Positions 8,024 to 16,383 of a stretch of DNA of 64,000 bases are shown here, one piece after another (the first letter of the stretch is position 1; every line of letters begins with the position of its first letter). A program made the translations under genes and the position numbers. The stretch covers positions 8,752-72,751 of the forward strand of contig CAWDVH010000002.1 in the NCBI GenBank assembly GCA_963805705.1, read 5' to 3'. The stretch comes from CAWDVH01 sp963805705 (GTDB lineage: Bacteria > Actinomycetota > Actinomycetes > Streptosporangiales > Streptosporangiaceae). Under the pieces are notes generated by a model, which was not told the origin of the DNA, searched no databases, and worked only from the letters and a program-made list of their open reading frames with translations.

Positions 8024-8878
8024 TTGTCTACCGTCATTGACGTCGGCGGCATCAAGATCAGCGCGCTGAACGACGGCGCGGTTCACCTGCCGCCTATGTA
8101 CTACCCGGGGCTCGACTTCGGTGCCCACCCGGAACTCTTGCAGGCCGACGGGACGTACCACATCCCCGTGGGGTGCTTCCTGATTCAGGCAGAGGGCCGA
8201 GCCGTCCTTGTCGATGCGGGCCTCGGGCCGTCGAGCATCCCGTTCCCCGGCGATATCGCCGCCACGGCCGGGCTCACGGATCCGCCGGAGATGATTGCCG
8301 CAGGAGGCCTGCTGCCCGGCGCGCTGGCCGCAGCCGGTGTCGCGCCGGCGGATATCACCACCGTCTTCCTCACTCATCTGCACGCCGACCATATCGGGTG
8401 GGTCGCCCCTGGTGGTGTTTTGTTCTTCCCCCGTGCGGTGGTCATGTGCAGTGCCGTCGAATGGCAGACACCGCCAGCCGCCCCCGCGCCAGGCGAGCTT
8501 GAGGGCAGGATGGGGCTTGCGGCCGCCCAGGCCGCGGGAGTGCTTCGTCTGATCGATGCTGCAACCGTCGAGCTCGCGCCTGGTGTCAGCGCACATCACA
8601 GCCCTGGCCACACTCCCGGTCACTACGTCGTCAGCGTGTCTTCCAACGGAGAGACTGCCTACCTGCTTGGCGACGCCGTCCACCATCCACTGCAGCTAAA
8701 TGACAAGGGCATCTCGTTCCTTTCCGAGACTGGGCCCGAACGAGCACTGCGGGCCCGCGAGGAACTCTTCACGGCCCTGCAGGGGCGCAGCGTGTCCATC
8801 GGGATGGCCCACTTCCCAGGCCTGGATTTCCAGCGGATCACGACGGCGAATGGACGTGAATGGACCACCGCCGGGTAA
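8024..8878 (+). CDS. MBL-fold metallohydrolase
   Basis: A TTG at 8024 preceded by GGAAGGAAG gives a 284-residue protein; no ATG or GTG fits this spacing. It is a metallo-beta-lactamase fold: VLVDAGLGPSS, the zinc motif THLHADHIGW (His118, His120, Asp122, His123), HHSPGHTPGHY supplying a further histidine, and YLLGDAVHHP supplying the bridging aspartate. Members near quorum-quenching lactonases share this layout, but the substrate cannot be assigned. It ends the cluster that begins with the luciferase-like enzyme. Confidence 0.85.
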   Translation: MSTVIDVGGIKISALNDGAVHLPPMYYPGLDFGAHPELLQADGTYHIPVGCFLIQAEGRAVLVDAGLGPSSIPFPGDIAATAGLTDPPEMIAAGGLLPGALAAAGVAPADITTVFLTHLHADHIGWVAPGGVLFFPRAVVMCSAVEWQTPPAAPAPGELEGRMGLAAAQAAGVLRLIDAATVELAPGVSAHHSPGHTPGHYVVSVSSNGETAYLLGDAVHHPLQLNDKGISFLSETGPERALRAREELFTALQGRSVSIGMAHFPGLDFQRITTANGREWTTAG

Positions 8879-9065
8879 CGGTTCACCCAGGCTTCATGAC
8901 CAGCTGACGGCCGCGCCGGCCTCCCCGGGGCGGAGCAGAGGAGCGCCGCCAGATGGGGAATGAACTCTGCATGCCTTCGCGCCGGTGCAGCCGGCCGTCA
9001 CCGGTGGCAGCACGCCGCAAGGCGAAATCTGGCCCGGCTGCTGCCGTGCCTGCCGCCGGGGTCGC

Positions 9066-9576
9066 CTACCGCGCGCGGAGGAAGTCGAGCACCCGCTGGA
9101 CCAGCAGTGCGGTGGCGTCCGCGTCGTACGACGGCAGTGAGCTGTCGGCGAAATAATGCTGGTCGCCGGGGTAGAGGAATAGCTCCGCGTCCTTGGCCTG
9201 CTCGACGAGCTCGCGGGCGGCGTCGATGTCGCCCTCGCCGGCGAAGATCGGGTCGGCGTCCATTCCGTGCACCTGCACCGGCACCCCATCGGGCCAGGCG
9301 GAGCCGAACTCCGAGACCGGGACGCAGGAGTAGAAGAGCAGCGCCCCCGGCGCGCCGGGCCGCGTCTGCGCCAGCTTCTGGGCAGGGAGCACGCCGAGTC
9401 AGAAGCCGGCGTATACCAGCTCGGCGGGCAGGCCTTCGACTGCCAGGGCGCCGCGCCCGATCACCTCACGGGGGAAGCCGATCTCCTCGGCATAGCGCAT
9501 CCCTCGTCAATAGTGGCGAAGGTGCGGCCCTCGAACAGGTCGGGCATGTGCACGGTGTGCCCGGCGCGGCGCAGCG
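9066..9576 (-). pseudogene. Dienelactone hydrolase family pseudogene (three lesions)
   Basis: On the minus strand, ALRRAGHTVHMPDLFEGRTF begins the recognisable protein right at the repeat junction (9576/9577). About 20-25 N-terminal codons are missing. After IDEG the frame must shift by one base near 9503 to continue as RYAEEIGFPREVIGRGALAV and LPAELVYAGF. A TGA follows at 9400-9402, exactly at the nucleophile position of the G-x-S/C-x-G elbow (GF-stop-LGV). The frame then runs intact to 9066, including VQVHGMDADPIFAGEGD and the active-site histidine in DQHYF. Three separate defects make function very unlikely. Confidence 0.85.
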
Positions 9577-9588
9577 CGTCGTCGCCCG

Positions 9589-9826
9589 GCTCAAGGAGGA
9601 GTCCGAGGTGCCGTTGCGCTCGCACGGCAGCCTGTCGATGAACCGGGCGCTGATGGCCGCCGGCCTGGTCGACCGCGTCCAGGTGACGCTCTTCCCCGTG
9701 ATCACCGGTCAGACCGGGCTGGACCCGATCTTCCAGGGTGCGGCCGACTTCGACCTGGAGCTGATCGAGAGCCGGACGCTCGACGGTCACACCCAAGAGC
9801 TCATCTACCGGCCCACCCTCCATTGA
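9589..9826 (+). pseudogene. RibD/DHFR-like gene, 3' fragment in repeat copy 2
   Basis: This is the duplicated C-terminal part of the RibD-like reductase (about 80 codons, ending ELIYRPTLH). Upstream of 9577 the frame continues into unrelated DNA belonging to the minus-strand dienelactone hydrolase remnant, so the nucleotide-binding half is absent. No ribosome site is evident at the fusion point. Confidence 0.85.
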
Positions 9827-9980
9827 CCTGTACGGATTCGAAGAGGATCTTCGGCAACCCCAAACCAGCCGTATAACCTGCTGCCTGCCCTTCGTCGGTG
9901 GACGGGCCGGCGGCCAGGCGCTGGACGAAGGCCTTGCCGATTCCAGAGGAGGCGCCGGTGACGAGTGCGAGCGTGCTCAT
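9801..9980 (-). pseudogene. Short-chain dehydrogenase N-terminal stump, copy 2
   Basis: Identical to the 406-585 stump: ATG at 9978-9980 with AAGGGACAG upstream, 25 codons of SDR start including TGASSGIG, then an unrelated tail. It has no catalytic tetrad. Confidence 0.6.
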
Positions 9981-10075
9981 GAGCGCTGTCCCTTTCGCGT
10001 ACCGGTCGCCATGGCCGGGCCGCATCGCCGCCGCGGTGACCGGCCGGTCTGCAGTCAGTGAGGAACGGGTCGCCG

Positions 10076-10918
10076 GTGGCTAGCTCCGCGCGGATGCCCA
10101 ATATATTCTGGCTCGGCGGTGGCTGCGGATCTGGCAAGACGACGATCGCGCGAGTCGTCACCCGCCGCCTTGACCTGCGGCTCTACCCGGTCGACGGGTA
10201 CACCTACGCACACGCCGAACGCAGTAAGCAGGGTGGCTTCCCGCTGAACCGGGCCATCGCCGAGATGACACAGGGGCAGCGCTGGGCCAGGACCCCGGCC
10301 GAGCTGGCCGAGTGGTTCGCCGCAGTTGCCGCCGAACGGCTCGAGATGATCCTCGCCGACCTGCGCGACCTCGGCCCGGGTCCGACGGTCGTGGCGGAGG
10401 GTCCGCAGCTGTTCCCCGACCTGATCGCCCCGCTGATGCAGACCCCCGTGCACGGCCTGTGGCTGCTGCCGACCCCGGAGTTCGCCCAGCACGGAGTGGC
10501 CGGCCGCCGGGCGGGCGGCCTTACCGGTGAAGCGGCACAGCGCCGTCGCGATCGTGACGTGCTGCTCACCGAGATCAACAGGCGGCAGGTGCGGCGGCAC
10601 CTTATGCCGTCAGCAGATGTGGACGGGTACCGGTCGCTCGCAGACACCATCGACATGGTGGCGCAGCGGCTGGAGAGCCTGCCTGGCGGGCTGCTCCGGG
10701 CCGCCGACGGCGGACAGCGGCGGCGGATCAGGCAGGCGGAGAACGCCGCCGCCGTGCGGCAACTGCTCGGCTGGCTGGCGGATCTGGGCCCTGGCCATAT
10801 GCCTGATGCTCCTCCGTTCCCGTTCAGCTGCGAATGCGAGAGCCTGGGCTGCGAGCAGACTGTGACCATGTCCGTCACCGAGTACCAGCGCCGGTCAGCG
10901 GACGGTCCGGTGACCTGA
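10076..10918 (+). CDS. P-loop kinase-like NTPase with cysteine-rich tail, copy 2
   Basis: Identical in sequence to the copy at 681-1523 (Walker A GGGCGSGKTT, C-terminal CECESLGC). It is the only complete gene in the repeat, so the duplication doubles its dosage. Downstream lies a 263-bp non-coding stretch with a strong hairpin at 11042-11063, which could terminate this copy but is absent after copy 1. Confidence 0.72.
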   Translation: MASSARMPNIFWLGGGCGSGKTTIARVVTRRLDLRLYPVDGYTYAHAERSKQGGFPLNRAIAEMTQGQRWARTPAELAEWFAAVAAERLEMILADLRDLGPGPTVVAEGPQLFPDLIAPLMQTPVHGLWLLPTPEFAQHGVAGRRAGGLTGEAAQRRRDRDVLLTEINRRQVRRHLMPSADVDGYRSLADTIDMVAQRLESLPGGLLRAADGGQRRRIRQAENAAAVRQLLGWLADLGPGHMPDAPPFPFSCECESLGCEQTVTMSVTEYQRRSADGPVT

Positions 10919-11041
10919 CCCGAACCCGCACCCCAACCCACCCGTGGTGCTTTCTTTATTCCTAGCCATGCGCGCGGGCAGTACGGCCAATGTCCACCGG
11001 ATCACGGGACGCTTAACATGTCATCGCTTGAGAGACGAATG

Positions 11042-11063
11042 CGCGCCCAGCGCGCTGGGCGCG
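11042..11063. terminator. 22-bp perfect palindrome / hairpin upstream of the membrane protein gene
   Basis: The arms CGCGCCCAG and CTGGGCGCG are separated by CGCG, making a very stable hairpin followed by TTCTC. Outer bases TGAGA (11029-11033) and TCTCA (11065-11069) could extend the structure. It lies 124 bp after the kinase copy 2 stop and 20 bp before a candidate promoter. It could be an intrinsic-type terminator insulating the downstream gene, or an operator. Confidence 0.5.
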
Positions 11064-11082
11064 TTCTCAGGCAATGCCAAGC

Positions 11083-11111
11083 TTGTCAGGATATGTAAAG
11101 AGGCGTAATCT
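11083..11111 (+). promoter_or_regulatory. Candidate sigma-70-type promoter of the membrane protein gene
   Basis: TTGTCA at 11083-11088 and TAATCT at 11106-11111 are separated by exactly 17 bases. The start would fall near 11118, leaving a leader of about 64 bases before the GTG at 11182, which has its own ribosome site. The region is markedly AT-richer than the rest of the window. Confidence 0.5.
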
Positions 11112-11181
11112 AAGCACGCCGCCCGTGGGCCGGGACTCCACGCACTCGGGCCTGTGCGGGCATTGGGGGAAGGGGGAGCCC

Positions 11182-12273
11182 GTGTCGAAGGACAATGCTG
11201 CAGATTCTGATGATCATAGTCCTTTTAGCAACGTCAGGAATGTGCTAGGATTTCTCTTGGCGGGCTTCGGCGCCATTCTTAGCTTCCTTGGCGTACGGTC
11301 TTCAGAAGTCACTACCGTACTCCGCAACGACAGTCTGCAAGCCTCTCTGATTGCGCTCATTCTGCTTTTCGGCGTTCTTGCTGCCGTATGGGCAGTGGCC
11401 ACCGATAGCAAACGGAAGCTTTCCCTGCTAAGCGTTATGGCCATTGGAGTCGCGCTCGCCGGCGTGGCTGCCCTGGTCGTTTTCGCAATTCCGATCACTG
11501 CGGATCTGATACCTTCCGGAACTGAAATCCGGCAATATTTTAATATTTCCGGGAAGATAACCCTGGCGATTGCCTGTGTTTTGCTGCTGCTTGGAGTAGC
11601 GACACTTGTTCACTACGGCCCGTTCCAGGTCGAGCAAGGTGCAGTCTCGCCCGGCGAACCCAATAACGGGCGGCGATGGTGGCAACGATGGCGGGAATCG
11701 GCCTTGAAGTTGCCGGTGGACCTCGTCGACGCCCTCATCCTGGCTAGTGTCGTTCTTATAGCCATTGCCGCGTACGGGGCAATGCGGCTCGAGACCAAGA
11801 GCCAGCTCTCTTTCTCCTCGCAAGTGGGAGCCAGTTTTACGATGAACGGATCCCTTGCGACAGCTCGGATAGACATCGCAGCAACCAAAATTCCGCAGAG
11901 CGACTGGATCTTCGTCGACGTCTATGCGGTACCGGCGGAAACCAACCTGAAGAATACATGCGCGCTTTTGTACAAGCGTTTCACGATCCCCGATAGCAGT
12001 GCTCCTTGCGCAACCGATCCATGTCTATACTTTAGCCGACCTCGGTATCAACATATAGCAAAGTGCGCTATTTTGTCGAATGGTTCGATCGTTCCGAATG
12101 CTACCGGTAACGTTGACGAGACACTTAGCGTTCCGTTCTTGGCGGCTGAGTACCAAGACGTAGACGTTCGGGCAGAAGTCTGCTCGCTCAATGAAGGTTG
12201 CGCGGGAAGTCCAATTGGCCAAAACTCCCGACTCGATTGGGTTATACCGGATTCTTCTGGCCAGCCTGGTTAA
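11182..12273 (+). CDS. Multi-pass membrane protein of unknown function, atypical base composition
   Basis: GTG 11182 follows GGAAGGGGGAG, giving 363 residues. The N-terminal half has four or five hydrophobic segments (for example LGFLLAGFGAILSFLGV and LIALILLFGVLAAVWAV), and another lies near residue 190. The C-terminal 150 residues are soluble, with six or more cysteines (TCALLYKRF, SAPCATDPCLY, VCSLNEGC), probably an extracytoplasmic disulfide-rich domain. I recognise no family. GC content is roughly 52-55% in sampled rows, against about 70% for neighbours, with codons such as TTA, ATA and AAT used freely, so it was probably acquired by transfer. Confidence 0.7.
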   Translation: MSKDNAADSDDHSPFSNVRNVLGFLLAGFGAILSFLGVRSSEVTTVLRNDSLQASLIALILLFGVLAAVWAVATDSKRKLSLLSVMAIGVALAGVAALVVFAIPITADLIPSGTEIRQYFNISGKITLAIACVLLLLGVATLVHYGPFQVEQGAVSPGEPNNGRRWWQRWRESALKLPVDLVDALILASVVLIAIAAYGAMRLETKSQLSFSSQVGASFTMNGSLATARIDIAATKIPQSDWIFVDVYAVPAETNLKNTCALLYKRFTIPDSSAPCATDPCLYFSRPRYQHIAKCAILSNGSIVPNATGNVDETLSVPFLAAEYQDVDVRAEVCSLNEGCAGSPIGQNSRLDWVIPDSSGQPG

Positions 12274-12375
12274 TGAAGCCTTCAAGCTTCCGTGAAAATG
12301 CAAGATAACCGACTTGGCTCACGGTCTTGGACTTGCCGCAGGCTAGTCGCGGGGTCGGGCCTGCCGGGAAGTCGG

Positions 12376-13266
12376 TCAGCCAGCGGGCTGCTGGAAGTGC
12401 CAGATGACCAGGTCCGGGCGACCCCCTGAGGCCCGCCCTGCCGACGGCAGGTAGTCCATCAGCGAGAACGGCCAGTCCTGCCAGTCGCCGATCTCGGTGG
12501 CGGGCTCGGGCACCGGTTCGTCCGCTCTGACCACGCGCGGCTCCTCGCACCGCTTTACCTGCAGGCCATGTCTCAGCGCCGCCCGCAGGTAGTCTCCGAG
12601 CTGATGCCGGTAGGTAGGCGCGATGCGCGGCTCACCCGCCGGGCCGCGGGCCGTCATCACCGAACCGCGGGCAATGAGTTCGTGGTGGACATCTGAGATG
12701 ACCAGGTCGCCGCCGGGGCGCAGGACGCGAGCCCACTCAGCTAGCACCGGATCAAGGCTGGGAACGTGCTCAAGAGCGAGCGCGCAGACGATGACGTCCA
12801 CGCAGTCACCCGGCAGCGGCAGCCGGTCAAGCTCGGCGACGTGGAACTCGGCCCCGGGGACACGCCGCCGTGCGTGGGCGAGCATGTCCGGTGAGCTGTC
12901 GACGCCGATGACCCGATGCCCGCGCCTAGCCAGGAACTCGGCGAATCGTCCGGTCCCGCATGCGGCGTCCAGCGCCACGCCAGGCTCCCGGCCGGCGAGG
13001 TACTCCGCTACGACCGGCTCGTCGGTGGCGAACAGCCCGCCGCCAGCATCCGCGTCGTAGCCGGCCGACACCTGCTCATAGACGGTGGCGGCGCTGACCT
13101 GCTCAACCAGCACGCCGCGGTCCCTCAGCCGCTCGTCATCCAGCAGCCGCCTGATCTCGGCCAGCCGGGCCTCAGTGAACGCGCGATCGTGGTCCCCGGC
13201 CCAGGCGTCCAGCAGCGCGATGCCCTCAAGGCCGAGCAGATAGGCCAGCGGGTCCTGATAGACCAT
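12376..13266 (-). CDS. Class I SAM-dependent methyltransferase
   Basis: The protein has 296 residues. An N-terminal helical extension of about 75 residues is followed by a Rossmann methyltransferase: motif I VALDAACGTGRFAEFL, motif II acidic GVDSSPDML, VIVCALALEHV as motif IV and RVLRPGGDLVISDVHHELIA after it. The substrate is unknown; the group is related to ubiquinone/menaquinone methyltransferase-like enzymes. It is convergent with the AT-rich membrane protein gene and upstream of nothing obviously linked. Confidence 0.85.
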   Translation of the reverse strand: MVYQDPLAYLLGLEGIALLDAWAGDHDRAFTEARLAEIRRLLDDERLRDRGVLVEQVSAATVYEQVSAGYDADAGGGLFATDEPVVAEYLAGREPGVALDAACGTGRFAEFLARRGHRVIGVDSSPDMLAHARRRVPGAEFHVAELDRLPLPGDCVDVIVCALALEHVPSLDPVLAEWARVLRPGGDLVISDVHHELIARGSVMTARGPAGEPRIAPTYRHQLGDYLRAALRHGLQVKRCEEPRVVRADEPVPEPATEIGDWQDWPFSLMDYLPSAGRASGGRPDLVIWHFQQPAG

Positions 13267-13407
13267 GAGAGGGGATCATAGACACGCACCGGCCAGGCTG
13301 CCCATCGGTTTTCGGGCGGCACCAAGGCCACGCGATGCTCGCGCGGTTCTCATCTATCGGCTGGCCCTAGCACGACGGGCTCGGCATACGCCATCAGTGC
13401 CGCTGGC

Positions 13408-14175
13408 TTACGCCTGCGCGGCCTCGCGCAGCCGGGCCGCCACCGCCGAAAGGAGCGCATCGACCGCCGATTCATCAAGCGTCGCGTCCGCACCGCGCCG
13501 AAGAGCCACTGCCGCATCGATCAAGCCCGTGTCCGGCCAGCGGGCACGAGCCCAGGCCGCACCCTCTAGTTTCGGCCCGAGCACGTCCACCGCGGCGAAC
13601 CTCCACGCCCGGCACGCGTTCAAGACCGAATAGAGGGTCGCCTTCTCGTGAGCGCGATGCCAGGCCATGGACTCATCCATGGCTTCCAGCAGGGTGCGGC
13701 GAGGGACATCAGCGAAGATCCCTCGTGCCGGCGGCCCGCTGATGGCCAGACCGGACCGGTGCGCGATGGCCCGGTCCAGCACATACCAGAAACCAGGCTC
13801 GGCTGCTGGGTCCATGTGCACGGCCGTAGGCATCCGGGGTCCGCTGCTGGCATTGACCTCGAAGTCAGCACCTGCGGGACGTGAGCCCGCGACTGCACGG
13901 CGATAGACAGTGAGCTCCAGGCCGCGGGCCGGGCAGCCCGCACTCACCTCAATGACGGCTGATGCCACCGATTGCCTCTGCGGATCGGTAAGTGCGGCGC
14001 TCGATACAGCGGCTATGTCGATATCGCTCTCGCCGGGGACATACCCGCCCAGGGCTACAGAGCCGACGAAGTACACGCCGACAAGACCCGTGCCGAGGGC
14101 GCGAGCCAGAGCTTCCGCTACTTGATCACCGAACCTGGCGACTTCGAGCGTGGGCACCCTGCCATCATCAGGCAT
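13408..14175 (-). CDS. Aminoglycoside-adenylyltransferase-like nucleotidyltransferase
   Basis: The product has 255 residues from ATG 14175 (upstream ATG 14199 and 14217 are possible). It starts with a polymerase-beta type motif, VYFVGSVALGGYVPGESDID, including the GS and the paired aspartates that bind metal. A C-terminal helical domain follows (ESMAWHRAHEKATLYSVLNA, then CRAWRF) as in DUF4111 of ANT(3'')-type enzymes. Such proteins adenylylate streptomycin/spectinomycin, but many environmental homologues have unknown substrates. It stands alone between a methyltransferase and a hydrolase on the same strand. Confidence 0.78.
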   Translation of the reverse strand: MPDDGRVPTLEVARFGDQVAEALARALGTGLVGVYFVGSVALGGYVPGESDIDIAAVSSAALTDPQRQSVASAVIEVSAGCPARGLELTVYRRAVAGSRPAGADFEVNASSGPRMPTAVHMDPAAEPGFWYVLDRAIAHRSGLAISGPPARGIFADVPRRTLLEAMDESMAWHRAHEKATLYSVLNACRAWRFAAVDVLGPKLEGAAWARARWPDTGLIDAAVALRRGADATLDESAVDALLSAVAARLREAAQA

Positions 14176-14331
14176 GCGCGAGCGAGACAGCCCGCTCATC
14201 GCGCTCGACACCGCCACCCGCCCGATCGGAACGTGCAGTGCCGAGAACCACCGAGACGCCAGGGCTGGCCGGACCCGTCCTGCGCAGGGCGACCCGAGCG
14301 CCGACTGGGGGAGGCTGAGAGGTAGCCGCGG

Positions 14332-15117
14332 TCAGAAGAACTCCGCCAGGACCGGGGCGAGCACGCCCGGGTTCACCTCATGTGTCTGGCCCGCCAGCAT
14401 CCGCAGCTGGCCCTGCGGGATCGCCTGGCTCAGTACCCGCGCCGCGTCGGGCATGAACGGAAGGCTCGCGTCGCCCGCCATCACGAGGGCGGGCACCGAC
14501 ACGCGGGCGGCCAGCTCGGCCGGCACCGACCAGGGCTCGCCCAGGATGGCGGCGTGGTCGTAGGCCAGCGTCGGCGCGACGGCTTCCATGGCCGGCCAGA
14601 ACGGCGCGCGGCGCATGCCGTCGACCTGCTCGGCGGGCGTGCCGACAAACCGCATGAACAGGGCCACCGCGTCGCCCCGGCGGCCTTCGGCCAGGGCCTC
14701 TCTCAGCTGCCTGAGGTACCGGCTCCAGGACTCCTGCGCGCCGGGGTCGTTGTTGTAGGGGGGCTCGTACATGGCGATCTTGCTGACCTTGCTCCCGAGC
14801 CTTATGGCCGCGCGCATGGCCAGGGGCCCGCCGGACGAGTGGCCGTAGAGGAACGCCGGGCCGCCGGCGCAGGCGATCAGCGCCTCGATGTCGTCGATCT
14901 CCCGGTCGATCGCGTAGGGCAGCGTGTCGCCGCTCTCGCCGCGGCCGCGGCGATCAAAGCCGTAGACCGTGAAGCGCGGCGCGAGCAGCCTGGCCAGTTC
15001 CGGCCCGGAGCCGTACGAATGGACGGTCAGCGCACCGTCGACCAGGATCAGGGCCGGTCCGGCGCCCTGCTTGCTGTAAGCGATCGTCGTGCCGTCGGGT
15101 GAACTCAGTGTGGACAT
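14332..15117 (-). CDS. Alpha/beta hydrolase
   Basis: ATG 15117 follows GGAGGAGACA at ideal spacing and yields 261 residues. Key motifs are FDRRGRGESGD, the nucleophile elbow YGHSSGGPLA, PALVMAGDASLPFM with the acid region and AGQTHEVNP with the catalytic His. It belongs to the broad alpha/beta-hydrolase fold group of small cytosolic esterases; the substrate cannot be assigned. The frame stays open to 15195, but the strong ribosome site decides the shorter start. Confidence 0.85.
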   Translation of the reverse strand: MSTLSSPDGTTIAYSKQGAGPALILVDGALTVHSYGSGPELARLLAPRFTVYGFDRRGRGESGDTLPYAIDREIDDIEALIACAGGPAFLYGHSSGGPLAMRAAIRLGSKVSKIAMYEPPYNNDPGAQESWSRYLRQLREALAEGRRGDAVALFMRFVGTPAEQVDGMRRAPFWPAMEAVAPTLAYDHAAILGEPWSVPAELAARVSVPALVMAGDASLPFMPDAARVLSQAIPQGQLRMLAGQTHEVNPGVLAPVLAEFF

Positions 15118-15249
15118 GGTTGTCTCCTCCGGCTTACCCACGCAGGATGGATCGTCGCTGCTGTCAAGGTAAGGGCCGGCAGCGGAAGGGGTCACCTGAT
15201 CGAAAGGTTCCCGTTGGGCGGGCCGCCTGGGTTCCCGGTGAGCGACCCT

Positions 15250-15576
15250 CTACTGTCCGGTGGATCCTGATCCGGGTGCGGCGACTCCGGTTGGAGGCCC
15301 GGCGAGATTGTTCGCGGTATTCGCCATAGACTTAATGCCAAAGTAAGCCGTGGTCATAGTACCAATAGCCGTAAAGGCACTGCTCAGGATGGCGACGACC
15401 TGGGGAAGGATTTGAGCGTTCGCTGGCCCGCCGGCAGCGAAATGGGTGATCCCCAATATCGCGGCAGCCGCGATAGCGACATCCCCAGCAATGACTGCGT
15501 ACAGGCCCGTCCACGCACGGACCTTCTCGACACGAGGATCTGAAGTACCTCCTGCCGATACGGTTGGTGTAGTCAT
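15250..15576 (-). CDS. Small two-helix membrane protein of unknown function
   Basis: A 108-residue protein starts at ATG 15576 with GGAGGAAG seven bases upstream, a strong site. It has two hydrophobic segments, LYAVIAGDVAIAAAAILGIT and ILSSAFTAIGTMTTAYFGI, with a short loop and a Gly/Pro-rich tail. I recognise no family; the size and topology resemble holin-like or phage-associated small membrane proteins, but nothing else supports that. Its GC content is about 50% in places, lower than neighbours, so it may be acquired. Confidence 0.6.
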   Translation of the reverse strand: MTTPTVSAGGTSDPRVEKVRAWTGLYAVIAGDVAIAAAAILGITHFAAGGPANAQILPQVVAILSSAFTAIGTMTTAYFGIKSMANTANNLAGPPTGVAAPGSGSTGQ

Positions 15577-15942
15577 TAGCTTCCTCCCCTTAGCGTGACC
15601 AGGCCCGGTGGCGGACCTAGCGCGGGACCCGGATCAGGCCCGTGCCTTGTTCACAACCGGCAGCGAGCATCCGAAATATCCACCTTTGCATATGCTGCGC
15701 CGTATAGATAGCCGTAGGGCGGTTAGCCAGCATCTGCTGATAAGGGGCTCAGGACGGGTTGCTCGCTCATTAGCTCTCCGATCGCGTCCTGCTGACTACT
15801 TGACGCGCAGCTGGTGCTTCTGGTTGACCGCCCGCCGTCGCCTCCACGAGGCGGCAGAAGAGTGCAGCAATCACCGTGTTCAGGGCTCCCCTGGGTAGCG
15901 GTCTCCTACGCTTGGCGCTGAGGTCCTGGCTCAAGCCGGCGC
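15577..15942. other. Non-coding stretch of about 365 bp
   Basis: No frame here has family similarity. It should contain the promoter of the small membrane protein on the minus strand. I see no clear terminator, repeat or RNA structure. Base composition is mixed, with AT-rich patches around 15660-15740. Confidence 0.5.
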
Positions 15943-16332
15943 TTATGACGCTATCCGCCGTGACAGGCAGAACTCGTTGCCTTCTGGGTCGAGTAGCACG
16001 AAGTGGCTGTCGTGTCGTTCCAGGACACTGGCGCCCAGTGCGGTGAGTCGTGCGACCTCGGCATCGAAGGAGTCACATCGCAGGTCAAGGTGGACGCGGT
16101 TCTTGACGGCTTTCGGCTCAGGTACCAGCTGGAAGAACAGTCGCGGCGCACCAGGCGCCTCGACGGCAACTGTCGGGTCGTCTTCCGGGTCAGTGATGCC
16201 GTTCATGCGCAGACGGTCAAGTTCTGCCTGGTCATAGGGGGCTACTTCGTAGTCGTCGAGGGCTGCGGCCCAGAACCGGGCGATAGAGGCCGGGTGCCGG
16301 CTATCAAATGTGACATCGTGAATGCGTGCCAT
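15943..16332 (-). CDS. VOC-superfamily (glyoxalase-like) protein
   Basis: The product has 129 residues from ATG 16332. It shows the paired beta-alpha-beta-beta-beta modules of the vicinal oxygen chelate fold: HDVTFDSRHPASIARFWAAA at the start, RVHLDLRCDSFDAEVARL in the middle and FVLLDPEGNEFCLS at the end, the last giving the usual metal-binding glutamate. Many such actinobacterial proteins act in antibiotic sequestration or dioxygenase-like chemistry, but the function here is open. An upstream in-frame start at 16368 is possible. Confidence 0.85.
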   Translation of the reverse strand: MARIHDVTFDSRHPASIARFWAAALDDYEVAPYDQAELDRLRMNGITDPEDDPTVAVEAPGAPRLFFQLVPEPKAVKNRVHLDLRCDSFDAEVARLTALGASVLERHDSHFVLLDPEGNEFCLSRRIAS

Positions 16333-16383
16333 GGTTGTGATCGTGCCACTGTTGTCGTCGCGGAGCACGGCACCGACGGCAGA

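Larger units (their letters stand above)
9577..10918. repeat. 1,342-bp direct repeat, copy 2
   Basis: This is the second copy of bases 182-1523, in the same orientation and 9,395 bp away. Its left end joins the truncated dienelactone hydrolase gene, so here the RibD-like frame lacks its N-terminus. The right end falls immediately after the kinase stop codon. The 8,053 bp between copies are unique. Confidence 0.96.

Noticed and set aside
9400..9402. UGA as selenocysteine in the dienelactone hydrolase elbow
   Set aside because: The same gene has an upstream frameshift and lacks its N-terminus, so the stop fits pseudogene decay better; no SECIS-like element was evident.
182..10918. Composite transposon bounded by insertion sequences
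   Set aside because: The repeats contain no transposase and no terminal inverted repeats; the boundaries fall in or at genes.
12275..12290. GAAGC/GCTTC hairpin after the AT-rich membrane protein gene as a terminator
   Set aside because: Only five pairs with no following T run; too weak to call.
15608..15898. 96-codon plus-strand frame in the 15.6-15.9 kb gap
   Set aside because: No family similarity, poor ribosome site and non-gene-like composition.
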